A DNA stretch of 64,000 nt from Rickettsiales bacterium (lineage in GTDB: Bacteria; Pseudomonadota; Alphaproteobacteria; Rickettsiales; JABSSG01). The stretch covers positions 167,099 to 231,098 of the forward strand of contig JABSSG010000024.1 in assembly GCA_013214525.1 (NCBI GenBank), read 5' to 3'. Shown in pieces: positions 54,613-64,000 of this stretch. The number at the start of each line of letters is the position of its first letter. Position 1 is the first letter of the stretch. The notes beneath the pieces are model-generated. The model had not been told where the DNA came from. It saw only the letters and a list, made by a program, of their open reading frames with translations, and did no database searches. The position numbers and the translations under genes were made by a program.

Positions 54613-55803
54613 TTACTGTAGCAGTTTTGAATATTCCTTTAACACATAGTAAATATACATATCTATATGTTTAGGCATAATGTTTTGTTTCATAAAATTA
54701 GTTGAAGCATATGCTATTTTCCTAGCTTCATCATCATGATCTTTAACCCAATATATTTTGTCTATAAGATCACTCAAATCCTCTTTTATTGGAACAAAAT
54801 GTATCCAAGGAATAAATTGACTAGAAGCCCAGCTTTCATTACCAACTGATTGCCTAAAAACAACAGAATTACTAAACAACTTCCAATATACACCTTGATA
54901 ACTAATTGTATGTCCTTCCAAATCTAAGATTATTTTATGGTTTATAAATCTATTGTAATATGCCCATGGCTCAATGTTAAAAAACTTACAAAAATATTTT
55001 GCTTTTCTGTTCCAAAAATTTTTCTCACTTTTAAATGGCGGAGCATATCTTGCATCTAATAATTGTGGATATTCTCTCGATAATCTCACTGCTATTTCTC
55101 TTTTATTGTAGCTTGCACCCCTTACAGAACCACCACGCCAAAACGCCTTAGACTTTTTACTACTCCATGGATTCTTACTATTCGCAACATCAACTCTTGC
55201 ACTTAAACAACTCCATCTAGAAGTATATTTATTAAATATAGCTGTATCAACAGAATAAGAATCTGGCACAAGAATAAAATGCTTTCTATCTTTTGCATTT
55301 TTATTCGCTGCAAAAGCAAAAATAGGAGGGGCATTATTAGTATCAATACCAAAATCTTTTAGTTTCTTTAGCAAAAAACTTCTCTCTTTGCCATAATGCA
55401 CATCATGCAAAAAATAAAGTATAAACTCAAGATCCCCTAGAGTATTAACTTTCAATATCTGCTCTAACTTTTTTTTGAATTTTTGACATTTTTCAGAACT
55501 TTTACCAGTAATTAAAAAAACCTTATTATTAGTTACTTTAAAATGCCCTAATCCATCTAATTTATTTTTTATGATAAACTGATCAAGTTTAGCAAATGTT
55601 TTTTTATCAACTGATTTAAAGTTTCTTAATTCTGCATTTACCTGTTTCTTTATCCATACAGGAATATCTTTTTCTTCTATTTTAAAAGACCTAAGCCCCT
55701 TCAAACAAATAACATCTTCATGTAAGATCAACACCAATAATATTCCTACAATGATAGTTATCAATAAAACAGTATATAAAAAATTCTTTAATGTCTTATG
55801 CAT
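54613..55803 (-). CDS. CAP10/GT90-like glycosyltransferase with membrane anchor
   Basis: 396 residues. An N-terminal membrane helix (~8-28), then a domain with SKAFWRGGSVRGASYNKREI (the W-R-G and N-R region of CAP10 proteins), LLDARYAPPF, ILDLEGHTISYQGVYWKLF, NSVVFRQSVGNESWASSQFI and WIHFVPIKEDLSDL. This order is that of the CAP10/LpsA/GT90 family, which transfers sugars (xylose, glucose) to proteins or lipopolysaccharide. Probably works at the inner membrane on a surface glycan. No other sugar gene adjoins; donor and acceptor unknown. Confidence 0.78.
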   Translation of the reverse strand: MHKTLKNFLYTVLLITIIVGILLVLILHEDVICLKGLRSFKIEEKDIPVWIKKQVNAELRNFKSVDKKTFAKLDQFIIKNKLDGLGHFKVTNNKVFLITGKSSEKCQKFKKKLEQILKVNTLGDLEFILYFLHDVHYGKERSFLLKKLKDFGIDTNNAPPIFAFAANKNAKDRKHFILVPDSYSVDTAIFNKYTSRWSCLSARVDVANSKNPWSSKKSKAFWRGGSVRGASYNKREIAVRLSREYPQLLDARYAPPFKSEKNFWNRKAKYFCKFFNIEPWAYYNRFINHKIILDLEGHTISYQGVYWKLFSNSVVFRQSVGNESWASSQFIPWIHFVPIKEDLSDLIDKIYWVKDHDDEARKIAYASTNFMKQNIMPKHIDMYIYYVLKEYSKLLQ

Positions 55804-56015
55804 TATTTAAATCCCTCAATCAAAATTAAATTCAAAACTTAACCCTTGACCTAGTTTTGTTGTATGCTTCTTACAAAAACTTAATATCAAACAAAAAAGT
55901 TAGTCAATAATATAAAAAGACTTCATCTTTAACAAATCATAAAATAAAATTTTTGTATACTTGAAACCTAGTATTCAGGTTTGAACTTAGGTCATATGTA
56001 AAAAATTTTTAAATC

Positions 56016-58436
56016 ATGATCAATCTCCTAGATCCTAAAACAAAAAAAGCAAATGAAGAATTAAAAAATAATGAAATTAGGCTAGACTCGCCAATTCCTG
56101 ACTTTATACCATACGCATGTCATTATAATAAAGATACAATTTTAACAAAAAACGGAGAATTACTACAAACAATAGAAATAAAAGGATTCTCCAATCAAAA
56201 ATCTACTGGTGAATCAATTAACATCAGAGACCAAATTAGACAAACTATTTTAAAAACAATCAAATCTTCAGACCTTGCTGTTTATTTTCATACTATAAGA
56301 CATGCTATAAATTTAGATGATAATCCAAAATTCCCAAGCTACTTTGCTAAAAAAATGCATGACTCTTGGGTGAGAGAAAATAATTGGACAAAAAAACACG
56401 TGAATAGTTTATACATAACAATAGTAAAAAAAGGTATAGATTTAAATTTTGCTAGTTTCCTTAAAAAACCTTTTATAAGTTTAATCACAAAACACCATAA
56501 TGAATGCTTAGTTCAAGCACATAAAGAACTAGCGTCTGTAACATCAAATATTCTAAATGAGCTTAAGTCATTTCAGCCAATAAAATTAGGAATGAAAAAA
56601 GATAATACACAAGGGTATTATTCTACTTTAGTCAAGTTTTTCAGCAAAATAATACATATCAACGCATCTAATTTTCCGATAACTCTTGAAAGCCTATCTC
56701 AATCTTTAGCAATTAATAAGGTAGCCTTTGGTTTCAATGCTTTAGAAATAAAAAAAGCTAATAGAAAATTTTTTGCCACGATTTTTTCTATAAAAGAAAA
56801 TAACGAAATTAATACCGTATCACTTGGCAAATTTCTACAAATGCCTCAACAAATGATCATAACCCAAGTAATTAACTTTATTAATCCTAAAAAAGGTTAT
56901 AAAGAAGCTGAGCATCAAAGTTATATATTAGATGTAAGTAAAGATTCTAAATTTAAAGACAAATCTGGTATAAATGAGCTGGAAACAATAAACATAGATA
57001 CTCCAAATGCTTTTTGTAGCACGCAAACCACAGTAATGGTAATAGCAGAAGATTTAGATAGACTAAAACAAGAGTCTTTACAAACATATCAAACATTAGG
57101 ACAGCTTGGATTACCATCAGTAAAAGAAGATCTCAATCTAGAACACTGCTTCTGGTCTCAACTTCCTGGTAATTTTACATATATAGCCCGTAAATCTATA
57201 TCTCTAACTAAAAGAGCAGGCAACTTTGCAGTCTTAAATAATTTACCTTTTGGGGAACTAAAAAGCAAATGGGGAAGTGCCACTACATTATTTGAAACAA
57301 CACTTAAAACACCATATTTTTTTAATTTTCATAATAAAGATAATGGACATACTATTCTAATAGGAGATGATGAAGCTGAAAAATCAATAACAATGAATTT
57401 CCTACTTTCTGAAGCTTCAAAATTCAACACTAAATTTATCTATTTAGATTCATCTAAAAGATCAAAACTATATATGAATGCTTTAGGAGTGGAATATAAA
57501 GTATTTAATTTTGATAAAAACTTAAATCAACTGAAAATGAATCCATTATTGTTAGAAGACAATGAATCTAACAGAAGCTTCTTAATCTATTGGTTTATAT
57601 TTCTTTTAAATAAATATACAGATACTTCTATTACAAAAAAATACCTACCTGTAATCTCTAAAGCTATAGAAGTTTTATTTACACTACCAACTGAAAAAAG
57701 AAAATTAAGCAACGTAGCAGAATTTTTTAATGACAAAACAACAGCAAATATCAATAAAGAAATTATAGCTAAATTAGATCAATGGGGAGGAGAAGGTAAT
57801 TTAGCACATATTTTTGACAATGATTCAGATTACTTAATAGAAAAAAAAGAACAAAATATATCTATAGATATATCTAGTATTTATGATACTTCAATGGGTT
57901 TTAATCTACCTGTGCTTAGTTATATACTTCATTTTTTCAAAGAATATTTTACTGGAGATACTCCCTCAATATTATGTGTTTCTGATGCAAGTAGAGTATT
58001 TAATAGTATCTATTTTGAACTAAATCTTGAGTATATTCTTGACGATTTTACACGTCATAATTCCATCATGCTCATGCACGCCTCATTTTGTAGCGAAAAA
58101 GTTAACTGGAGCGAAAAAGTAGCCAAAGTTTGTTATAACAAAATCAAAACCCAAATCTTTATGGCTGATAGCGTTCCATCTTACAATAATATTGTAAAGT
58201 TATTTAACTTAGATCAACAAGAACAAATGTATCTACAGACTTTAACTGCTGGATCAAAACAATTTTTACTAAGACATAATCTAATAGCAGTCATTCTAAC
58301 ATTAGATCTATCAAGATGTGACAAAGAATTAGCTATCCTATCAGGAGACCCTAAATATACAGAAGATATAGATGCTTTGATAAAACAATATGGAGATGAT
58401 CCTAATACATGGTTACCTAAACTATACGAAACTTAA
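56016..58436 (+). CDS. virB4: VirB4-like T4SS protein with degenerate P-loop (RvhB4b-like)
   Basis: 806 residues, VirB4 length. N-terminal half (IPYACHYNKDTILTKNGELL; LAVYFHTIRHAI) and the C-terminal end (LAILSGDPKYTEDIDALIKQ, then YGDDPNTWLPKLYE) are typical of VirB4/CagE in Rickettsiales. The expected Walker A GxxGxGK(S/T) is replaced by GDDEAEKS (~448), and no clear DE Walker B is present, so ATP hydrolysis is doubtful. Rickettsiales carry a second, degenerate VirB4 (RvhB4b) beside a canonical one; this fits that paralogue. No T4SS gene adjoins. Confidence 0.82.
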   Translation: MINLLDPKTKKANEELKNNEIRLDSPIPDFIPYACHYNKDTILTKNGELLQTIEIKGFSNQKSTGESINIRDQIRQTILKTIKSSDLAVYFHTIRHAINLDDNPKFPSYFAKKMHDSWVRENNWTKKHVNSLYITIVKKGIDLNFASFLKKPFISLITKHHNECLVQAHKELASVTSNILNELKSFQPIKLGMKKDNTQGYYSTLVKFFSKIIHINASNFPITLESLSQSLAINKVAFGFNALEIKKANRKFFATIFSIKENNEINTVSLGKFLQMPQQMIITQVINFINPKKGYKEAEHQSYILDVSKDSKFKDKSGINELETINIDTPNAFCSTQTTVMVIAEDLDRLKQESLQTYQTLGQLGLPSVKEDLNLEHCFWSQLPGNFTYIARKSISLTKRAGNFAVLNNLPFGELKSKWGSATTLFETTLKTPYFFNFHNKDNGHTILIGDDEAEKSITMNFLLSEASKFNTKFIYLDSSKRSKLYMNALGVEYKVFNFDKNLNQLKMNPLLLEDNESNRSFLIYWFIFLLNKYTDTSITKKYLPVISKAIEVLFTLPTEKRKLSNVAEFFNDKTTANINKEIIAKLDQWGGEGNLAHIFDNDSDYLIEKKEQNISIDISSIYDTSMGFNLPVLSYILHFFKEYFTGDTPSILCVSDASRVFNSIYFELNLEYILDDFTRHNSIMLMHASFCSEKVNWSEKVAKVCYNKIKTQIFMADSVPSYNNIVKLFNLDQQEQMYLQTLTAGSKQFLLRHNLIAVILTLDLSRCDKELAILSGDPKYTEDIDALIKQYGDDPNTWLPKLYET

Positions 58437-58483
58437 CCCCTATCCTAACCGTACTTGAAAAGTCCTTAAACCCAAATAATGGA

Positions 58484-60019
58484 TTACAATAATTTTTTTA
58501 TTTCATCTAAGGAATAGGTTTTGGTAGCACTTAAAGCAAATAAATAAACAAATAAAGCTCCTAAAATTACACCGGAAAAAGAGGAAAAAGATATAATCGT
58601 TGAAGAGCTATATATATATCTTTCAAAAAATTTAAGCATTGATTTTAAAAATAACGATAAAAACACACAAGAAAGACAAATCTTTAAAAATTTTATCCTA
58701 ATCATATAATCAAACCTAAATAGATTTCTTTTATAACTAAATACAATCAACAAAATTGTATTAAGCCAACCTGTAAATGCTGTAGTAATAGTAATACCAA
58801 TATGTCCCAAATATCTAATCAATATTAAATTCCCTATAACATTCACTATCAAACATACTAAAGCAATCTTCAATGGTGCTTTGGTTTTTTCATTTGCAAA
58901 AAAATTAGATACAATAATTTTGTTTATCACATATGCTGGAATGCCAAGTGCAAGAGTAAGTAAAGCTGGGGCAGTTTTAAATGTATCCATAGATGAAAAT
59001 GCCCCTCTTTGAAATAATATATACACTATTGGTTTTGCAAGTATAAAAGCAGATATCAAACAAGGTAAGCTGAATATTAATGAAATTTCAATTGCTCTAT
59101 TTTGTAAAAAATTTGCTTGTTCATATCGTTCAGCTTTAATTGCTTTTGACAATTGAGGTAAAATAACAATTCCTATTGATACTCCTATCAAAGAAATTGG
59201 TAACTGAACTATTCTATCTGCAAAATATATAATAGAAGCAGCTCCTGATATACTCGTAGCAATAATAGTGCCAATCCATATATTTAATTGTGTAACACTA
59301 CTAGATAGAAAAGCTGGAGTAATATTTTTAAAAAATCTTTTTACATCACTACCATATAAATTAGGCTTCTTAATAGCAGGAAATGCCTTCTTGTTGATTA
59401 CTGTCATAATAATAACAAGCAGTTGTATAATACCACCAATAAAAACTGTCCATCCAGCAATAATTACTTTATCAAGTGGAACTTTACCAAAACTAGATAA
59501 CCCTATAATCATTACTATGTTTAATATAACTGGAGAAAAGGCTAATGCAAAAAATTTATTCATTGAATTCAAAATACAAGAATAAAAAGCTACTAAAGAT
59601 ATAAAGAATAAATATGGAGTTGTAATCCTAGTTAAAAATACAGTAAGTTCAAATTTGTAAGGATCGCTCTTAAAACCAGGAGCAATTGCTCCAATAACCA
59701 CAGGCATAAATACCTCAAGCATTATCACCATTACAAAAAGTATTATAACTAGTATAGCAAAAATATTACTAGCAAAACTCAGAGCCTTACCTTTACCATC
59801 ATGACTAAGTTTTTTACTAAAAATAGGAACAAAAGCTGCACTAAAAGCTCCCTCTGCAAAAGTACTTCTAAATAAGTTGGGCAATCTAAAAGCTACTGTA
59901 AATACATCTGCAAAAATACTAGTGCCAAAAAAAGAAGCTATCAATACATCTCGAATAAAACCAAAAATTCTAGAAAGAAATGTTAATGTGGAAAATATCA
60001 AACTGGATTTTATAAACAC
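58484..60019 (-). CDS. murJ: Lipid II flippase MurJ
   Basis: 511 residues, about 14 membrane helices, MATE-like MVF family. Typical segments: TLLSRIFGFIRDVLIASFFG-like TFLSRIFGFIRDVLIASFFG, FRLPNLFRSTFAEGAFSAAF, LPQLSKAI and LFQRGAF. Flips the cell-wall precursor across the inner membrane. Its presence, with AmiD and MgtE-independent fabI, says the bacterium still makes some peptidoglycan. Convergent with virB4. Confidence 0.94.
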   Translation of the reverse strand: MFIKSSLIFSTLTFLSRIFGFIRDVLIASFFGTSIFADVFTVAFRLPNLFRSTFAEGAFSAAFVPIFSKKLSHDGKGKALSFASNIFAILVIILFVMVIMLEVFMPVVIGAIAPGFKSDPYKFELTVFLTRITTPYLFFISLVAFYSCILNSMNKFFALAFSPVILNIVMIIGLSSFGKVPLDKVIIAGWTVFIGGIIQLLVIIMTVINKKAFPAIKKPNLYGSDVKRFFKNITPAFLSSSVTQLNIWIGTIIATSISGAASIIYFADRIVQLPISLIGVSIGIVILPQLSKAIKAERYEQANFLQNRAIEISLIFSLPCLISAFILAKPIVYILFQRGAFSSMDTFKTAPALLTLALGIPAYVINKIIVSNFFANEKTKAPLKIALVCLIVNVIGNLILIRYLGHIGITITTAFTGWLNTILLIVFSYKRNLFRFDYMIRIKFLKICLSCVFLSLFLKSMLKFFERYIYSSSTIISFSSFSGVILGALFVYLFALSATKTYSLDEIKKLL

Positions 60020-60066
60020 CTAAAGTCTTACCTCAATTAAAATACTGCTTTTCAAAAATTCTTATT

Positions 60067-60163
60067 GTATACTAATCATACATGAAAATACCGATTTTTA
60101 AATTTGATATCATCTTTATTTTCTTTCTTAAAATCTTGCAATCTTCAAGTACGATGAGTATAT
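60067..60163. repeat. Family A element with internal deletion
   Basis: Ends TATACTAATCATACATGAAA and inverted CTTCAAGTACGATGAGTATA enclose ~60 bases instead of ~125. It lies between the divergent murJ and terC genes, where promoters are expected. Confidence 0.7.
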
Positions 60164-60203
60164 TTCATTATAGTATTCTTTAAAAGAATGAAATAGTTAA
60201 TGA

Positions 60204-60956
60204 ATGGATTCAATATTTACTTTTGAGAATTTAATAAAATTTTCAACACTTTCAGGACTAGAAATAGTGCTTGGCGTAGACAACGTAATTTTTATAGCAC
60301 TTATCATCTATAACATACCAAAACCAAAACGAGTAAAAATCCGTTTCTTCGGTATAACACTCGCCATTGCGTTACGTATATTAATGCTCTTCAGCATTTC
60401 TTGGACTATGAGTTTAACTAAACCACTATTTTTACTAGGCAATTTGAGCTTCTCTGGACGCTCATTACTGCTAATAGCTGGAGGTTTATTTCTAATAATA
60501 AAATCAGTTATAGAATTAGCTCAAATGCTCCATATAAAAAGCTCACTTACACCTGATTCTACTGGTCAAAAATATACCTCTCAACAAGACCTAAAAATTA
60601 TCCTACAAATCATATTTGTAGATTTAGTATTATCTTTCGATTCACTATTAGTAGCCGTTGGTATGGTGAATCAAATATACTTAATAATTCCTGCAATACT
60701 TATTGCAATGGTTGTGATGCTAATCTCAGCAGGAATGATCGGAGAGTTTCTACATAGCAACCCCAGTATTAAAGTGTTAGGACTTGCTTTTATATTACTA
60801 GTAGGTCTTGCACTTTTAAGTGGAGGATTTGGTGTAGAAATTTCAAAATCAAATCTATATGCAGCTATGTTCTTTGCTTTATTTGTTGAAGTAATCAACA
60901 TCAAAATACGTAAAGTAAGAGCTGGTGGTGAAACTACATCTAAGAAAAAATCTTAA
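60204..60956 (+). CDS. TerC family membrane protein
   Basis: 250 residues, about seven helices. Conserved acidic membrane motifs LEIVLGVDNVIFIALI and FVDLVLSFDSLLVAVG match TerC/Alx. Members help with Mn2+ export or metal handling at the Sec translocon; the role here is inferred. The TAA stop overlaps the left end of a B element. Confidence 0.9.
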   Translation: MDSIFTFENLIKFSTLSGLEIVLGVDNVIFIALIIYNIPKPKRVKIRFFGITLAIALRILMLFSISWTMSLTKPLFLLGNLSFSGRSLLLIAGGLFLIIKSVIELAQMLHIKSSLTPDSTGQKYTSQQDLKIILQIIFVDLVLSFDSLLVAVGMVNQIYLIIPAILIAMVVMLISAGMIGEFLHSNPSIKVLGLAFILLVGLALLSGGFGVEISKSNLYAAMFFALFVEVINIKIRKVRAGGETTSKKKS

Positions 60957-61119
60957 AACCCCAGTTATGAATTACAAAGATTTTAGATTTTTAAAATATT
61001 TTCAGCGAAAATTAGCAAGTTTTATGCAGTAATAGCGGTGTTATTTCAAATAAAAGTTGCTGATTTGCAGCAAAAATAGATAAAAATGTAATGCTTTTCT
61101 AATCCATAACTGGGGTTTA
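60955..61119. repeat. Family B palindromic element (complete)
   Basis: TAAAACCCCAGTTATGAATTA and CTAATCCATAACTGGGGTTT are the ends. The left arm and the reverse complement of the right arm align along most of their length. A short extra B end (CTAATCCATATTGAGGTTTA) follows up to truA. Confidence 0.88.
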
Positions 61120-61148
61120 AAACCTTCCTAATCCATATTGAGGTTTAA

Positions 61149-61886
61149 ATGCAAAGATATAAGATCATAATTGAATATGATGGCACCAATTTTTTTGGCT
61201 GGCAAAAACAAGAAAATGCACCCTCAATACAAGAAGAAATTGAACAAGCAATTTTTAAGTTTACACATGAAAAAATAAATATCTATGGCTCAGGAAGAAC
61301 AGATAGTGGTGTACATGCACTTGGTCAAGTAGCACATTTTGATTTATCAAAAAAACATGAAGAATCTACTATCATAAATGCTACAAATTATCATCTACAT
61401 ATGAAAAAAATAGCAATACTTGATTGCCAAAAAATAGATGACGAATTTCATGCTCGTTTTTCTGCAAAACAAAAAACTTACAAATATTTAATCTTAAATC
61501 GCATTGCCCCACCTACAATAGACCTCAATAAAGCATGGCACTTAAAAGAAAATCTCAATATTGATAAAATGCAACAAGCTGCAAAATTATTTGAAGGTCT
61601 ACATGATTTCACATGTTTAAAAACTTCTCAATGCCAAGCTAAATCTTATTTGCGAACTATTGATTCCATCAAAATATCCCAAAATTCTAACCATATAGTA
61701 ATAAAAATTGCTGCACGTTCTTTTGTACATAAAATGGTTAGAAATATTGTTGGAATATTACGGATGATTGGTAACGGCAAATGGAATGAAGAAAAAATTA
61801 TATCTCTACTAAAAGCTACAAAACCATCTCCACAAAAATTTACTGCTCCTCCTCACGGACTCTATTTAGAAAAGATAAATTTTTAA
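61149..61886 (+). CDS. truA: tRNA pseudouridine synthase A
   Basis: 245 residues. Forms pseudouridine at tRNA positions 38-40. YDGTNFFGWQKQ, GRTDSGVHALGQVAHFD with catalytic Asp52, SYLRTIDSI and SFVHKMVRNIVGILRMIG are the family motifs. Starts only 30 bases beyond a B element. Confidence 0.95.
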   Translation: MQRYKIIIEYDGTNFFGWQKQENAPSIQEEIEQAIFKFTHEKINIYGSGRTDSGVHALGQVAHFDLSKKHEESTIINATNYHLHMKKIAILDCQKIDDEFHARFSAKQKTYKYLILNRIAPPTIDLNKAWHLKENLNIDKMQQAAKLFEGLHDFTCLKTSQCQAKSYLRTIDSIKISQNSNHIVIKIAARSFVHKMVRNIVGILRMIGNGKWNEEKIISLLKATKPSPQKFTAPPHGLYLEKINF

Positions 61887-61995
61887 TACGAAAAGATATT
61901 TGTTAGTCCAGTAATTTAATAAATCTTACTAAAAAACTTGTGCTTGAACATAAAATATGCTAGTCACTCTACCATAAGTTTAACGAGGGGGAATA

Positions 61996-64000
61996 ATGAT
62001 TCTAGGAATAGATATGAGTAAAGTAGTAGGCATAGATATAGCGATAGTTACATGCTACATGTTAGCATGCATAATTATTGGCTTATTAAGATATGGCAAA
62101 ATCAAAAATATTCGTGACTACACACTTGGATTCAAACCTTTTTCTACAGTAGTATTATTAGCCACTACTTTTGCTACAGCGGTTAACACAAGGCAAATAG
62201 TTGGAAATATAGGAAAAGTACATGAATTAGGGTTATTGTTTATAATTCCTCTTTTTTTTGCTCCTATCTCTTGATATATATTAGCTAAGCTACTTGCCCC
62301 AAATCTCCAAATATTTCGTAGACATAAATTTATTTCTTTAAGCGACATTATGGAATATTGGTATGGCAAATCAGCAAGATGGGCAACCAATATCATAGCT
62401 ATCTTTATAACAATGTCTATTGTTGCAACTAGCACTATAGCTATAGGTTATCTCCTGCATTATTTCCTTAATATTCCACAAAATGCAGGCATGATTATTG
62501 GGCTTGCAGTTGTAACAGTTTATTCAGTATTTGGTGGTATAACTTCTGTTGCTTTTACAGATGTATTTCAATTTTTAGTGTTTTTTGTGGTGTTGCCTAT
62601 TGTTTGCATTATTGGCTATCAACATATAGACGGATCTGAAAATATATGGTTTTCATTACCAAATAAATATCAACAAATTAAAATAGATAACTTTTCATTA
62701 TTTGTTAGTTTAGTATTTTTTGCATTAATACCGAATTTTGATATTCCATACATTCAAAGAGCCCTAATGGCTAAAGATAAAAAGCAATTCTTACAAAGTT
62801 TTGTGGGGGTAGCAATTTTGCTAATTCCTGTGTTAATAATAGTATGCACTATAGGATTAATGATGCATTGGGGAGCTTCTAATATAAACTCTAATATGGT
62901 TTTATATTATTTTATTGATCATTATCTACCTATCGGAATAAAAGGACTAATGGTAGCAGGGTTGCTTGCTGTAATAATGTCTACTCAAGATTCATATTTG
63001 AATACTACATCTGTATTAATTGCACATGATATTTGTAAGCAAATTAGTCCTAATATAACTAATAAACAAGAATTATTTATTGTGCGTACTTCTTGCATCA
63101 TTATATCTCTATTTTCCGTTATATTAATCTTTTCGCAAAAAAGTATTATGGATATTGTATGGCTAATAGATAACTTTGCTCTAGCGTTAATATCAACCCC
63201 ATTATTTGCAAAATTAGTTGGAGTGCAGACCAATAAAAAAGCATTCACAATCACTACTCTTGTATCTCTTGGGGTAATAATTATTACTCGTCTTACTACA
63301 GGAGTATTTGATACAAGAAGCATTGCTACTGGGGTACTAGCTTCAGCAATTGTTTTATATATCTTACATAAAAGATATAAAGGAGAATCTATATTTTCCT
63401 TTCCAAAAATCAATGTGAGTTTATTATTTGATAAATTAAATAAACGAGTTTTAAATAATTCTTATTCTATTTCCTCTTTATATACAGTTGGTATAGTTCT
63501 TTGTATTAATTTTCTAGCTAGCATATTTTTTATAAATTTAGACTTCTTTAATCCGCTTAATATTTCTCTAGGAGTCATGACATGTTTATTTATAATGCTG
63601 TTATTAAATGAACTTTGGTATTTTCAATTGAAGAGATATTTAATCGATATTTGGAGATTTTGTCTTATTATAGGTTTATTATTTATTCCTTCTTACATAT
63701 TTTTTGTACAGAAGTTTCATATCCTTTGGTTATGTAACTTAATATTGTCAGCAATTTTATATATTGTGATGAGTGATATTGTAATTGGCATTGCATTTAT
63801 ATTAATTGCGGGATCAATTGGTTATTTACTCCCTCAAATTTTTTATGTTAAAGCAAACATAATTGAAATAACCTTTGCAAATATTTCATGTCCTGCAATG
63901 TTAATTGCAATTCTTATACAACTATATAACCGCCATACTATTACTAAAACCACCCATAAAGAAATAACATATGAATTAAAAAAAATCATGCAAGAAAAAA
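61996..64000 (+). pseudogene. Sodium/solute symporter-type (SSS) sensor protein, interrupted by an in-frame TGA; 3' end outside window
   Basis: A strong Shine-Dalgarno (GAGGGGG) precedes ATG 61996. The first 92 codons give membrane segments of an SSS transporter (TLGFKPFSTVVLLATTFATA and IGKVHELGLLFII). TGA at 62272-62274 stops the frame right where LFFAPIS is followed by YILAKLLAPNLQIFRRH, and the same frame continues open for 575 further codons to the window end, encoding more SSS helices (FGGITSVAFTDVFQF, ALIPNFDIPYIQRALMA, LLAVIMSTQDSYLNTTSVLI). The TGA most likely replaced TGG (Trp). Downstream ~300 residues are extra membrane helices, then a polar start (KEITYELKKIM), as in symporter-histidine-kinase fusions of Rickettsiales and CbrA-like proteins. 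It could be a young pseudogene, a sequencing error, or a read-through product. Confidence 0.8.

Noticed and set aside
62272-62274. TGA decoded as Trp (genetic code 4) to explain the interrupted symporter gene
   Set aside because: Several genes here end with TGA at sensible positions (DUF2905 at 6335, lepA at 36641, dioxygenase-like at 27991), and prfB is present with its TGA-dependent frameshift.
62985-63413. 142-residue minus-strand ORF
   Set aside because: Lies fully within the symporter reading frame and its sequence is a reverse-frame artefact of that hydrophobic coding region.

Overview
The window is AT-rich, gene-dense and bacterial, and the gene content points to an obligate intracellular alphaproteobacterium of the order Rickettsiales. 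Supporting signs are a eukaryote-like long IleS, an Rvh-type P-T4SS split into scattered genes (a lone VirB2 pilin and a VirB4 with a degraded P-loop), an AmiD-type amidase, an intradiol-dioxygenase-like exported protein, small beta-barrel surface proteins, a symporter joined to a probable sensor kinase, and many short palindromic repeats between genes. The code is standard: lepA, the DUF2905 gene and others end in TGA, and prfB (RF2) is present. Genus cannot be fixed from this window.

Layout. 1-10 kb: end of an outer-membrane barrel gene, tRNA-Leu(GAG), mgtE, a tiny lipoprotein, rtcB-xthA, bcp-DUF2905, fabI, and a large HExxH/repeat protein that may be a secreted effector. 9-21 kb: an SbtA-like bicarbonate transporter, a DUF1016 nuclease with mutM, a pyruvate kinase carrying a signal peptide, virB2, a SCO-like protein, divK-gpsA, ileS, and rpsU-rnhB, both of which lack an ordinary start codon. 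21-31 kb: three tandem barrel genes with their own terminators, a tiny lysine-rich ORF, tRNA-Pro, a membrane FKBP-like/DUF218-like pair, a pentapeptide protein, the dioxygenase-like protein and AmiD, then gyrB. 31-41 kb: type II glutamine synthetase, a csaA-like gene split by a mobile palindrome, rpe, prfB with its programmed frameshift, lepA-coiled coil-zapA, a second pentapeptide protein, and two poorly known genes. 41-54 kb: a Gfo/Idh oxidoreductase, tRNA-Asp, a polyamine operon (deoxyhypusine-synthase-like, pyruvoyl arginine decarboxylase, agmatinase), a YddA/SbmA-like ABC exporter, and the classical tig-clpP-clpX-lon-hup cluster. 54-64 kb: tRNA-Gly, a GT90-like glycosyltransferase, the degenerate VirB4, murJ, terC, truA, and a symporter gene interrupted by an in-frame TGA that runs off the window.

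The most distinctive non-genic content is repetitive DNA. Two families of full-length imperfect palindromes of about 165 bp (called A and B here) fill many intergenic spaces. A third, tiny hairpin (C; core CCCTGCCTTCGCAGGG) sits nested inside A copies. One B copy interrupts the csaA-like gene; removing it with one copy of a TA dinucleotide restores an uninterrupted 112-codon gene, which indicates transposition with TA target duplication.

Functionally the window mixes housekeeping (protein quality control, translation, replication, cell division, nucleotide excision of damage) with host-interaction functions (surface barrels, T4SS parts, possible effector, AmiD, glycosyltransferase) and a compact arginine-to-polyamine route. 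Product names come from motif recognition by eye; no database search was run.
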